This document shows positions 9,046 to 17,414 of a stretch of DNA of 64,000 bases, one piece after another (position 1 is the first letter of the stretch; each line of letters begins with the position of its first letter). Source of the stretch: Brachybacterium timonense (GTDB lineage Bacteria; Actinomycetota; Actinomycetes; Actinomycetales; Dermabacteraceae); assembly GCF_900258505.1 (NCBI RefSeq), contig NZ_LT984895.1, positions 542,306-606,305 of the forward strand, read 5' to 3'. The position numbers were made by a program, and so were the translations under genes. A model generated the notes under the pieces. It did no database searches and was not told the origin of the DNA. It saw nothing but the letters and a program-made list of their open reading frames with translations.

Positions 9046-9059
9046 TTTAGCAACACGGC
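9046..9059 (-). repeat. right terminal inverted repeat (IRR)
   Basis: TTTAGCAACACGGC on the plus strand; its complement matches the left repeat at 13 of 14 positions. Confidence 0.9.
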
Positions 9060-9063
9060 CTAG
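9060..9063. repeat. right copy of CTAG target-site duplication
   Basis: Second CTAG, directly outside the right inverted repeat; matches 6146-6149. Confidence 0.9.
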
Positions 9064-9315
9064 GTCGACGCCGGTGCCCTGCCCGGGCAGGCCGAGCACA
9101 GGGTCGCTCGCGGTGCCGGACACGGCCATCTTGGCGCGGGCGCGGAACCCGGACTCGTCGCCTATGATCGGCGGACCCCACACGGCGCTGTCTTCTGTGC
9201 CAGGTCCCAGCAGCGCACGCACGCGAGCCTCGCCGTCGCTGACCTGGCGGGCATGCGGCAGCGCGAGCAGCGTGCACGACCGGCAGGTCGCGGCGTCGAA
9301 GTGGGGGCAGTGCAC
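9060..9315 (-). pseudogene. rlmC: rlmC, N-terminal part separated by the IS element
   Basis: First 85 codons of the RlmC-type methyltransferase. Cys3, Cys11 and Cys14 in MHCPHFDAATCRSC match the Fe-S cluster ligands of the family, whose fourth Cys lies in DCPLYP in the other half. FRARAKMAVSG matches the conserved FRNKAKM region. At the CTAG the frame passes into the element and would run on through unrelated residues to a stop at 8935, antisense to the merA end. The downstream three quarters are at 5121-6149. In the intact state the protein would be 426 residues, somewhat longer than E. coli RlmC (375). Confidence 0.92.
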
Positions 9316-9364
9316 GCGGGGAGTCTAGGCGAGCGCGACGATCCTGCCCGATGGGGAGCCTCGG

Positions 9365-10801
9365 CTACTGCCGATCCGTGAACCGCTGGGGCCGACGGTG
9401 ATCGTGCCAGTTCACGGCCGCAGGCGGTGGTGGATCCACCAGTCGTGGTGCGCTCGCGTGAGCCACGCGCCCGGTGCTCGTCTCCCAGTGCGTCACATGA
9501 CGGCCGATGATCCTGCCCGGTCTCACCGCGGGCAGCAACTCTTTGATGCTGTTGCAGTGCCGGCACAGGCCCTGCAGGTTCTCCAGGGACGTGCTGCCTC
9601 CGCGGGACCAGGGGCGAGCGTGGTCGATCTCTCGCACCGGTGCGTCGCAGAACGGTGCACGGCAGCGCTGATCGCGCCAGCGCACCAGCCGTGCGAGCCC
9701 TTCCGGCACGGCACGGGACCGAGACTCGACGGCGACCAGCTCTCCACTGGTCGGATGTGTGAACAGGCGGCGCATGACCGCTTCGGGCGCATGCCGAACC
9801 CAGTCGGGCACCACCTCAGCGGCGACCGGACCGTACCCTTCGAGCACAGCGGGCTCGCCATGGGAGGGCTCCATCAGCGAGCGCTCGGTGATCACAACGC
9901 CGAGGTCGATCCGTACGGGGCTCGTCCCGTCGGCGCGTCCCAGCAGGTGGTCGCACAGCAGATCCGCCATGATCGCGCCGTGGCCACGACGGTCACCGTG
10001 CGCACGTAACCGTTCCGCCTCCAGTGAGAGTCGCTTGCGGATCGCGGTGGCCTCGAGCGCAGGCAGATGCGCGTGCAGATCTGCCATGCCGTGCGGTGCG
10101 GGACGCACGCTCACCGACCGTTCGCGACCGGCGCGAACAGCACGCCCCGCATGCCCTGCAGGGTCTAGTTGATGGGCCACACGCCCCGCTTCCCGCGCCC
10201 ACTCACCGGGGCTTGCACTGTCCATGTAGGGCAGAGCCCGAGATAAATGCTCGTCGATCTGCGTGCGCTCATCGGGCCGTAACGGGCCGACGCTGCGTCC
10301 CACGGCAAGGGCAGCGGATTCGTCGATCTGCCCATGGGCGAGAGCAGCGAAGAGCAGAGGCATGTCTGTGACAAGACGGTGGGATGCGCGCAGCCGTCGG
10401 CGTGCATCTGCGAGCCCGCGACGTGATGCGATAGCCGTCTCGAGAGCAACGGTGCGGCCCTGGTCAGCCTCGGGCGTGCCCGTTGCGGCTTCGTCGGCGC
10501 GTGATCGAGCATCACGGGAGGTGAGAAGCCGCGCCTCGAGAGCGCCCGCGGCGTCGCGCACACGGCCAAGAGCGGCGAGCGCGTGGTCCAGATCCGCAGT
10601 ACTGAGCCTGGGCGGGGCGCCGTCGTGAGTCCCGATCTCGCTCAACCCGGATGCTGCGGACGGTGCGAGCGCGAGCCGTGCAAGCTGTTGCGCGAGCATC
10701 TCGAGATCCAGGCCGCCGGCGAGCACGGCGCCATCGGGGCCGACGACGATTCGTGGCCCCTCTGCGTGACGCTCCGGTGCGCCCGACTGCTCGATGTCCA
10801 T
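9365..10801 (-). CDS. 13E12/DUF222-family HNH endonuclease domain protein
   Basis: 478-residue member of the DUF222 (13E12 repeat) family common in actinobacteria, with a C-terminal HNH nuclease domain at about residues 380-417: CRAPFCDAPVREIDH, RGGSTSLENLQGLCRHCN. The two CxxC pairs for structural zinc and the catalytic His are all present. I chose the ATG at 10801, preceded by GGTGGAG; the frame remains open to 11002 but without a ribosome site. Predicted DNA nicking or cleavage is inferred from the fold only. These genes are often multicopy and have been discussed as mobile or selfish genes. Confidence 0.85.
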   Translation of the reverse strand: MDIEQSGAPERHAEGPRIVVGPDGAVLAGGLDLEMLAQQLARLALAPSAASGLSEIGTHDGAPPRLSTADLDHALAALGRVRDAAGALEARLLTSRDARSRADEAATGTPEADQGRTVALETAIASRRGLADARRRLRASHRLVTDMPLLFAALAHGQIDESAALAVGRSVGPLRPDERTQIDEHLSRALPYMDSASPGEWAREAGRVAHQLDPAGHAGRAVRAGRERSVSVRPAPHGMADLHAHLPALEATAIRKRLSLEAERLRAHGDRRGHGAIMADLLCDHLLGRADGTSPVRIDLGVVITERSLMEPSHGEPAVLEGYGPVAAEVVPDWVRHAPEAVMRRLFTHPTSGELVAVESRSRAVPEGLARLVRWRDQRCRAPFCDAPVREIDHARPWSRGGSTSLENLQGLCRHCNSIKELLPAVRPGRIIGRHVTHWETSTGRVAHASAPRLVDPPPPAAVNWHDHRRPQRFTDRQ

Positions 10802-11118
10802 GACTCCACCCTCGGGGAGGGGTCTGACAAACGAAGGCGCCCAAGCCCCACCGAAGGTCACGGAAAGGTCACGAAAGGGTGGGTGGGCGTCGTCTGCGGG
10901 GCCAGGTGGTTGATGCTTGCCCGGCCGGGGTGTCATGTGCTGGGCCCGGGTGGATACCGTCTGCTCGGCCAAAGCGGCTGCCGCCCGCCCGGCGTTACGC
11001 ACCTACTGTCACCCGCCGGACGTGCCTACGGTCACCCGCAGCCCGAGCACATCTCGAGCGGCACCCTCGCTTTCCTCTACCCCTCGTCTTCATCTGCACC
11101 GTGCGGCACACTGTTCGC
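10802..11118. other. intergenic region upstream of HNH and GPP34 genes
   Basis: 317-bp divergent intergenic region. The one clear structure is a direct repeat AAGGTCACG at 10854-10862 and 10865-10873, spaced 11 bp (one helical turn). It lies about 55 bp upstream of the HNH gene and could be a tandem binding site. No other feature is supported. Confidence 0.4.
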
Positions 11119-11826
11119 GTGATTCACACCACTGCCTCAGAACCCGCGCCCGCCCACCTCAGCCTGTCCTCCGAGCTGTTCCTGCTGCTCACGAAAGACT
11201 CTGGTCGACAGGACTCCACGTCCTACCGGCAGTACGCCCTCGTCGGCGCCGTGCTGGCCGAGCTGCTGCTGCACCAGCGGATCTCGCTGGATGATCGACG
11301 TGACCCGCGCGTGCAGGTGATCAGCACCGAACCCACCGGTGATCCTGTGCTCGACCAGTTCCTTCCCGAGCTCGAGAGACTGGACGGCACAGCGATCTCT
11401 CGCGTGATGGGTCACCGTCGGATGAACCCCACCGAGGCGATCGGCGGTGCTCTCGCATCCGTCGGCATCCTCGAGCAGCGGCGCGGGCTGTTCGGCAACA
11501 GGTGGCCTGTAGTGAACCCGCAGCCCGAACAGGCTCTTCGGGAACGGATCGCGAGGAGTGTTCGCGGTGAGGGAGAGCCCGACAGTCGTGACGCGATCTT
11601 GGTGGGTCTGCTCGATGCGACGCAGGTGCTTCACGCGATCCTCCGGCATGATCTGCCGGAGCTGTCTCGCCGTGAGCTGAGCGCTCGCGCGAAGGAACTG
11701 ATCGAGACGGCGTCTGCCCCAGGCGTCACCAGTGCTGTTGCGAAGCAGATCCGCAGTGCGATGGCCGCGATGATGGCCTCCATGGCCGCTATCACTGCGG
11801 CCACGACCGCGACCGCCGCGCACTGA
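11119..11826 (+). CDS. GPP34 (GOLPH3-like) family protein
   Basis: 235-residue GPP34-domain protein, the bacterial relatives of the eukaryotic phosphoinositide-binding Golgi protein GOLPH3. Typical features are LSLSSELFLLLTKDSGR, YALVGAVLAELLLHQRISLD, and the later DILVGLLDA-like segment (RDAILVGLLDATQVLHAIL). The bacterial role is not established. I start at the GTG at 11119 because residues upstream in the same frame are unlike the family; no strong Shine-Dalgarno is seen, so a leaderless transcript is possible. The C terminus is an Ala/Met/Thr-rich helix. A single-gene unit. Confidence 0.8.
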   Translation: MIHTTASEPAPAHLSLSSELFLLLTKDSGRQDSTSYRQYALVGAVLAELLLHQRISLDDRRDPRVQVISTEPTGDPVLDQFLPELERLDGTAISRVMGHRRMNPTEAIGGALASVGILEQRRGLFGNRWPVVNPQPEQALRERIARSVRGEGEPDSRDAILVGLLDATQVLHAILRHDLPELSRRELSARAKELIETASAPGVTSAVAKQIRSAMAAMMASMAAITAATTATAAH

Positions 11827-11920
11827 ATCCGTGGCCGCGCGGTGACCGGGCCGCACTCGGTCGTGTGTCAGGGCCCTGTCCTATCCTGCCTCTGTCACTC
11901 GTGGGATGGAGAGGGAGTCG

Positions 11921-14002
11921 ATGAGCATCCGCATCAGCATCGGGCACGGCGGTCAGACCACCGTCGATGTCCAGGGCGTCGTGCATGCCATCGAGGAGAC
12001 GGCGAGCGACCTGGCTGAGGCGCGGGCCGTCCGCATCGTGGCCGCACATGCACAGGCTCAGGGGCACCCCGTGACAGCACAGGTCCGTGAGGCCGGGCGC
12101 GAGCACCTGCTTCGCATCTACCCCGACGGCCGTGCCGAACGGGTCGCTGGCGCCATCGCGAGCGATGACGCGAGCAGCGTGACCGCCGCTGAGCCGGGGC
12201 GCCGCTCCGCGCCGGCCTCTCGTCCTGACCCGGTGGTGCCGATCGATGACGGCATCGACGTCTGGTCCCAGGACGCCGACGGTACCTGGGCCGACGGCGC
12301 CATGGCGGATGGTCCTGGTGATCGCGATGCTGCAGAGCAGAGCGCCGAACAGCCCGCTGCACCGCTGGAGATCGCGCCGCACCCGGCGCAGACTCCGGCG
12401 CCTCGCTCCGCCTCCAGCCCATCGGCCGCCGAGACGTCCGAGGCCGACGCCGCATGGCAGGCCCAGGCCGCCGCACCCGCGCGAGACGGTTTTCGGGGCC
12501 TGCTCGCGAGCATGGGCATGGCCGTGCGGCCCAGCGCCGAGGAACTCGCACGCCGGCGTGAAGCCTTCGACGCCGACCAGCAGCGCAACACCCAGCGGGC
12601 GACCGATACGCCACAGAACGCGACGGGTGAGAGCCCTTCACCGGATGAGGGCGGCCCCGACCTGTCGTTCGCGCCGCCCGCCCCCGCGTCACACGATTCG
12701 CAGATGCCGGAAACCGCGCAGACCGCAGGACACCCGTATGACCCCCGAGACAAGGAGCACGAGCCGATGCAGGACCCGCAGCGACCCGCCCAACCGTTCC
12801 CCGCAGACGATGCTCGCGCACGTCAGCAGGCAAGCGCCCAGGAGCAGCGCGAGCAGGAACGCGCCCGACGCGCCCTGATCCAAACGCAGTACGACGGTCC
12901 GCGCACCATTCTGGTGGCGAACCCCAAGGGTGGCTCCCGCAAGACGACCAGCACGTACCTGCTGGCGGCGATCATGGGCATCGCCCGTGGCGGGTTCGTC
13001 GTGGCGTGGGATGCGAACGAGACGATGGGAACGCTCGGGGATCGCTCCCTGGCCAGCATCAACACCCGCACCTCGATCGACCTGCTCGAGGAATCCGCCG
13101 AGCGGTTCGGCTCGGTGCAGAGCTCGCGGATCAGCGAGATGGACCGCTATGTGCGTCCGCAGGGCGATGCGCATTTCGACGTGCTCGCCTCTGACGACAC
13201 GCTCATCCGCCAGGACATCGTCGATGCCGACGGCTTCGAGACGGTTCACGAGATCCTCACGCGGTTCTACCGAATGGTGCTGGTGGATACCGGTAACAAC
13301 ATTCGCGCCGGGCACTTCCAGGCAGCGGTTGCGGCCGCAGATCAGCTGGTGATCCCGGTGACGGCAAGCCGCGACTCCGCCAAGGTGGCGCTGCAGATGA
13401 TGCATGCCCTCACGTCCACCGGTCATGACGAACTGGTCCGACGCGCAGTCGTACTGCTGCAGGATCTTGAGCCGCGAGCAGCCGCCGACGAGGCCTATCT
13501 GCGTACCGTCGAGGAGATCAGCGCCGAGTTCGAGAAGCGGGCCGCCGCGGTTGTGTCGGTGCCGTTCGACCCGGCGTTGAAGGCCGGCGACCGGATCGAC
13601 ATCGTCGCGCTCGCCCCGGCGACCCGTGCCGCCTACTCAGAGGCAGCCGCTGCCATCGCTGAGAGCCTGCGATCCGCGATGGAGCCGGACAACGCGCCAG
13701 CATCGAACGTGCCGGACCGCGCGCCAGCATCGAACGTGTCAGGTAACGAGCCAGCAGCGACGGCGCCGGCCACGCAGGAGGCGTCGCAGGACCCGGCGCA
13801 CGATGATGCGTCGGCCGCGAACGCCTTCGTGCCGGATGCGGCCGCGTTGGACCAGACCGTGCCGCGCATGCCGAAAGTCGCCCCTCAGGCCGACGCGGCA
13901 GCGGGGGACCAGCAGGGGGCCGACGGCTCAGCAGTCGATGAGCTGAAGACCGACCGCATTCCGCCAGCTCCCGGCGTGGACGGCCGCGAACCGCGCGCCT
14001 GA
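11921..14002 (+). CDS. MinD/ParA-like ATPase with long disordered arms
   Basis: 693-residue protein with a central MinD/ParA-type (SIMIBI) domain, about 325-600. The P-loop reads NPKGGSRKTT (334-343), with Arg340 where KGGxGKTT proteins have Gly; AWDANETMGTLG follows as switch-I region and VLVDTGNN as Walker B. About 300 Ala/Pro/Gln-rich residues precede it and about 100 follow, including the repeat PASNVPDRAPASNV. The first 75 residues form a small ordered domain ending in RIYPDGRAERV. ParA-like proteins of this build occur with type VII secretion (EspI-like), and WXG100 genes lie 7 kb away, so a secretion role is possible but inferred. Start at 11921 is favoured by GGAGAGGGAG upstream. Confidence 0.75.
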   Translation: MSIRISIGHGGQTTVDVQGVVHAIEETASDLAEARAVRIVAAHAQAQGHPVTAQVREAGREHLLRIYPDGRAERVAGAIASDDASSVTAAEPGRRSAPASRPDPVVPIDDGIDVWSQDADGTWADGAMADGPGDRDAAEQSAEQPAAPLEIAPHPAQTPAPRSASSPSAAETSEADAAWQAQAAAPARDGFRGLLASMGMAVRPSAEELARRREAFDADQQRNTQRATDTPQNATGESPSPDEGGPDLSFAPPAPASHDSQMPETAQTAGHPYDPRDKEHEPMQDPQRPAQPFPADDARARQQASAQEQREQERARRALIQTQYDGPRTILVANPKGGSRKTTSTYLLAAIMGIARGGFVVAWDANETMGTLGDRSLASINTRTSIDLLEESAERFGSVQSSRISEMDRYVRPQGDAHFDVLASDDTLIRQDIVDADGFETVHEILTRFYRMVLVDTGNNIRAGHFQAAVAAADQLVIPVTASRDSAKVALQMMHALTSTGHDELVRRAVVLLQDLEPRAAADEAYLRTVEEISAEFEKRAAAVVSVPFDPALKAGDRIDIVALAPATRAAYSEAAAAIAESLRSAMEPDNAPASNVPDRAPASNVSGNEPAATAPATQEASQDPAHDDASAANAFVPDAAALDQTVPRMPKVAPQADAAAGDQQGADGSAVDELKTDRIPPAPGVDGREPRA

Positions 14003-14110
14003 GTGTGCAGTGGCGGCAGCCGTGCCGCCACCGGCGAATACCCGCGAATCAGCGCCCGCGCGTTCGGGCGGTGGCTGGTCGTGCGCTGCGTGATCGCACG
14101 CCGTCGGGCC

Positions 14111-16789
14111 TCAGCGTGTGCGTGTGCGTGCCGTGGCCGGAGCGCTCCACGGATCCTCCGGCCACGGGTGTTTCGGGTAGCGGCCGCGCATGTCCCGTCG
14201 GACCTGCTGGTACGGCCCGTCCCAGAAGGAACGCAGGTCATCAGTGACGGCGAGCGGCCGACGAGCAGGGGAGAGCAGCTGCATCTGCACCCGCACGCGT
14301 CCGCCCAGCAGCATCGGCGTCTCGGCCAGGCCGAACATCTCCTGCAGCTTCACGGCGGCGACCACGCGTCCGTCGGTGTCATCCGGGTCGGGATACAACA
14401 GCCTCACCCGCGACCCCGAGGGCACCTCGAGGTGCTCCGGAGCCAGCGCATCCAGCTGTGCGGCCTCCGGCCAAGGCAGGAGCGCGCGCAACGCAGCGAG
14501 CAGGTCGATCCGGTCCAGGTGCCCGGAAGCATCCGCAGCCGCGGCGCCGAGCCAGGCGGCGAGGTCCGCGCACAGCGCAGCCGCGCGTACGTCGGGCCAC
14601 GGGGCACCCAGTTCGCGGTGCAGCACTCCGAGCCTGTATCGCAGTGATACGGCTGCATCGCTCCAGGTCAGAGCGTCCAGGCCGGCCGCCGTTACGTGGT
14701 CGAGCAGTGCCTGTTCCGCCTCGTCGCGTGTCGCCGCCACCGGGGTGGCTCGCAGGGTGATCGCGCCAAGACGCTGCACCTCGCGCACCGACACCGTGCC
14801 GTCCCGCACCGTCACCTCGCGAGCCGCGGTACGCAGCGGCGCGCCGATCGCGAGGGCGTCGTCCTCATGCAGTGCCGCGGCGGCTCGTACCACGGCGCCC
14901 GTGCCGTCGGCGTGCTGACCCGCTGCCCGCTGCACGTCCCACACGGCGACCCAGTCGCAGCCGATCAGGGTCGAGGCTGGCGGCAGCGCTGCCCGCGTCC
15001 CGGCAGCGAGAAGCACGGTGCGTCCACCGGGAAGGCACCGGGCGATCCAGTCCGGGCGGGCGAGCGCGACCACGGCACCCACCTGCTCCGCCTCGGTACG
15101 GTTCGTCGCGCCCGACCGGTGGCCGCCCGGTTGGTCCGTGCTCGGCCGATCCGCGCTCCCCGGCCGGGTGTTCGTCATGCGTGTGCGCGCAAGGCGCTCC
15201 AGTCGATCAGCCTCGCGTCGCCATCGGCGTGCGCGGTCATCGCGTCCGTGTCGCAGCTGGCGCAGCAGGGCGGCAAGATCCGCGCCGTCGGCCCGTTCAT
15301 CCCCACTGAGCAGGGCCGTCACCTCAGCGGCACGGCGTGAGCCATCGCCAGAGCGGCCCAGCTGCAGGCGGCTGCCGTCATGCAGCGCACGCGCCTCCCG
15401 CACGCCGATAGGCAGCAGCGCGACCTCACGTCCGTGCTCCGTGATGCTGCCGTCCTCCTCCACCAGGCCGAGCGCATGCAGGGCGTGCTGCGCTGCATCG
15501 ACTTCGAGAGCCGGCGGCGGGGTGAGCAGCGGAAGTCCGTCGCCGCGAGGGGTGCCCCAGCTGGCCAGCCAGAGCATCGCATCGGTGAGATCAGCCGTGG
15601 TGATCTCTGGCGGAGCCTGCTGGGGCATGCGCGCGAAGTCCTCTTCGGCGTAGGCACGCACCACCCGGCCCGGGCCCTGACGGGCGGCGCGCCCGGCGCG
15701 CTGCGTCGCGGAGGCCTGCGAGGCGCTGACGGTGACAAGCCCCGTCATGTCGCGCTGCCGGTCGCGGCGTACCTGCCGGTCAAGGCCCGCGTCCACCACC
15801 GCGCGCACACCCGGCACCGTCAGGGAACTCTCCGCCACCGCAGTCGACACGATGATCCGGGGTGGGCTGCCGGGAGCACCCCCGCGTGTGGCGCGGTCCT
15901 GTGCTGCGACGGGCAGGCGGCCATGGAGTGGCAGCACCTCGGGCCGCGTCGGTCCCGTTTGAGGCGAATCTGTCCGAGGAGACGACTCTGCGCCTCCCGC
16001 AGCATCCGGTACACGTGCACGCCCCGTACCCGCTGCGCCGACACCGCGCAGCTCCCGCACCACGGCGTCGACCTCCCGGGCGCCGGGCAGAAAGACGAGC
16101 ACATCGCCCTCATCCCGCGACGCCTCCTCACGGGCCAGCTGAGCGACATGTCGCAGAAAACCCGGGTGAACACCGCGAGCGTCTAGGCGCGGCGTCGGCC
16201 CTGGCGCCCAACGGACCTCGAGCGGGTGCAGTGCACTGGGTACCTCGACGATGGTCGCGGGATCGAGCAGATCCGCAACCTGTTGCGCCTCGAGCGTGGC
16301 GGACATGGCGCCGACCAGCAGGTCATCGCGCAGCAGACGCGCCTCGGCGAGCATCCCGAGCAGCAGATCCGTCTCGAGAGACCGCTCATGCACCTCGTCC
16401 AGCAGCACGGCGCCGACGTCAGGCAGCGCAGGATCGGCGAGGAGCCGACGCAGCAGCACACCGGGGGTGAGCACCTCGATTCGCGCCGACGGCTGCAGGA
16501 TCCGCTCCCCGCGCACCGTCAGGCCCACCCGCTCTCCGAGCACCGATCCGTCAAGCTCGGCGATGCGGCGGGCAGCGGCACGCACCGCGACCCGACGCGG
16601 CTGCGTCACCAGCACGCGGCCGTGCACCCGGTTCGCGACCAGGGGTGGTAGCAGGGTCGTCTTCCCGGTACCGGGCGGGGCGGTGACCACCATGGCACCC
16701 GTGGCCGTCGCGCGGTCGAGCTCGTCTCGAGCGCGGGCGACGGGCAGGCCGTGCCCGATTCGGTCGAGGTCGAACGGGTGGGCGTCCAC
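14111..16789 (-). CDS. hrpB: ATP-dependent RNA helicase HrpB
   Basis: DEAH-box helicase of the HrpB family, 892 residues, near the usual 800-850. Motif I APPGTGKTT (37-45), Ia TQPRRVAVRAAARR, II DEVHERSLETD, III SATLE, V-like STAVAESSLTV and VI QRAGRAARQGPG are all present. The HrpB-specific C-terminal region ends RYPKHPWPEDPW. The start is a GTG at 16789, two bases from the stop of the upstream lipoprotein gene (16791), suggesting co-transcription. Bacterial HrpB has no firmly known RNA target. Confidence 0.93.
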   Translation of the reverse strand: MDAHPFDLDRIGHGLPVARARDELDRATATGAMVVTAPPGTGKTTLLPPLVANRVHGRVLVTQPRRVAVRAAARRIAELDGSVLGERVGLTVRGERILQPSARIEVLTPGVLLRRLLADPALPDVGAVLLDEVHERSLETDLLLGMLAEARLLRDDLLVGAMSATLEAQQVADLLDPATIVEVPSALHPLEVRWAPGPTPRLDARGVHPGFLRHVAQLAREEASRDEGDVLVFLPGAREVDAVVRELRGVGAAGTGRARVPDAAGGAESSPRTDSPQTGPTRPEVLPLHGRLPVAAQDRATRGGAPGSPPRIIVSTAVAESSLTVPGVRAVVDAGLDRQVRRDRQRDMTGLVTVSASQASATQRAGRAARQGPGRVVRAYAEEDFARMPQQAPPEITTADLTDAMLWLASWGTPRGDGLPLLTPPPALEVDAAQHALHALGLVEEDGSITEHGREVALLPIGVREARALHDGSRLQLGRSGDGSRRAAEVTALLSGDERADGADLAALLRQLRHGRDDRARRWRREADRLERLARTRMTNTRPGSADRPSTDQPGGHRSGATNRTEAEQVGAVVALARPDWIARCLPGGRTVLLAAGTRAALPPASTLIGCDWVAVWDVQRAAGQHADGTGAVVRAAAALHEDDALAIGAPLRTAAREVTVRDGTVSVREVQRLGAITLRATPVAATRDEAEQALLDHVTAAGLDALTWSDAAVSLRYRLGVLHRELGAPWPDVRAAALCADLAAWLGAAAADASGHLDRIDLLAALRALLPWPEAAQLDALAPEHLEVPSGSRVRLLYPDPDDTDGRVVAAVKLQEMFGLAETPMLLGGRVRVQMQLLSPARRPLAVTDDLRSFWDGPYQQVRRDMRGRYPKHPWPEDPWSAPATARTRTR

Positions 16790-16790
16790 G

Positions 16791-17276
16791 TCAGTCGATG
16801 ACGTCGAACTCGACCTGCTTCGTGTCGGGGCAAATGCTCGTCACCGACAGTGTCCACAGGTCGATCTCGATCGTGTCGCCCACGGCCGCCGGATCGATGG
16901 GCCGTGGCTCGCCATTACCGATGGTTGCGGTGAGCGAAGCGGTGGCGTCATCCAGCGAGTGCAGGCCGATGCTCAGGGTCTCGCCCGCGCGTTCCGGTAA
17001 AGCGGGGTCCGTGGGTTTTCCGGGCTGGACCAGATGCATTCCCTCGCCCGTGCAGCCGCCCGATGGCGGAGTGAAGTCGGCAGGCGCTGGCGTGACCGGG
17101 ATCGGATCGAGGTCGTCAGGCACGGTGGCGGCGGTTGCGCCACCGTCGGAGGCCGACGCTGCACCGCCCGCATCCGAGGTCGGCCCTGGGTCGGAAGCTG
17201 GGCCGGGGTCGGCTGCGCCGGTGCAGCCAGCCGCCAGCAGAACGATGGCGGCGCAGGTGAAGCGAAGTGCGCGCAC
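16791..17276 (-). CDS. putative lipoprotein of unknown function
   Basis: 161-residue predicted lipoprotein. A short signal (VRALRFTCAAIVLLAAGC) ends in a lipobox with Cys18, followed by a low-complexity Ala/Pro/Ser/Asp linker and then a compact domain of about 90 residues with DTIEIDLWTLSVTSICPDTKQVEFDVID at its end. Two further cysteines (SGGC and SICP) may form a disulfide outside the membrane. The GTG at 17276 has CAGGGA upstream. The domain is not recognised. It lies directly before hrpB, probably in one transcript. Confidence 0.65.
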   Translation of the reverse strand: MRALRFTCAAIVLLAAGCTGAADPGPASDPGPTSDAGGAASASDGGATAATVPDDLDPIPVTPAPADFTPPSGGCTGEGMHLVQPGKPTDPALPERAGETLSIGLHSLDDATASLTATIGNGEPRPIDPAAVGDTIEIDLWTLSVTSICPDTKQVEFDVID

Positions 17277-17414
17277 GGGAAGTCCCTGGGGATCGGGGCC
17301 GATGAACAGACATAGCGTATCGGAACGCTCCTGGTCACGGCCGGATCGGTTCAGCATTCGCCCGGCCGTGGCAGGATCGTTCGGGCCAGGCGGAGCGCAG
17401 CGAGAGGACCCGTG

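Larger units (their letters stand above)
6150..9059 (+). mobile_element. IS5-family element with merR-merA passenger genes
   Basis: Mobile element of 2,910 bp. Left end 6150-6163 reads GGCGTGTTGCTAAA; the right end 9046-9059, read inward, is GCCGTGTTGCTAAA (13 of 14 identical). CTAG is duplicated outside both ends. Contents from left to right: a two-frame DDE transposase, merR on the opposite strand overlapping the transposase end by 10 bp, and merA running to 30 bp before the right repeat. No inverted repeat lies between transposase and merR, so the mer genes are inside the element rather than beside it. It is therefore a transporter IS rather than a classical mer transposon of the Tn21/Tn501 (Tn3-family) type. 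It sits in rlmC. Confidence 0.88.

Noticed and set aside
10879-11118. N-terminal extension of the GPP34 gene
   Set aside because: Open frame but residues are low-complexity and unlike the family; GPP34 homology begins after 11119.
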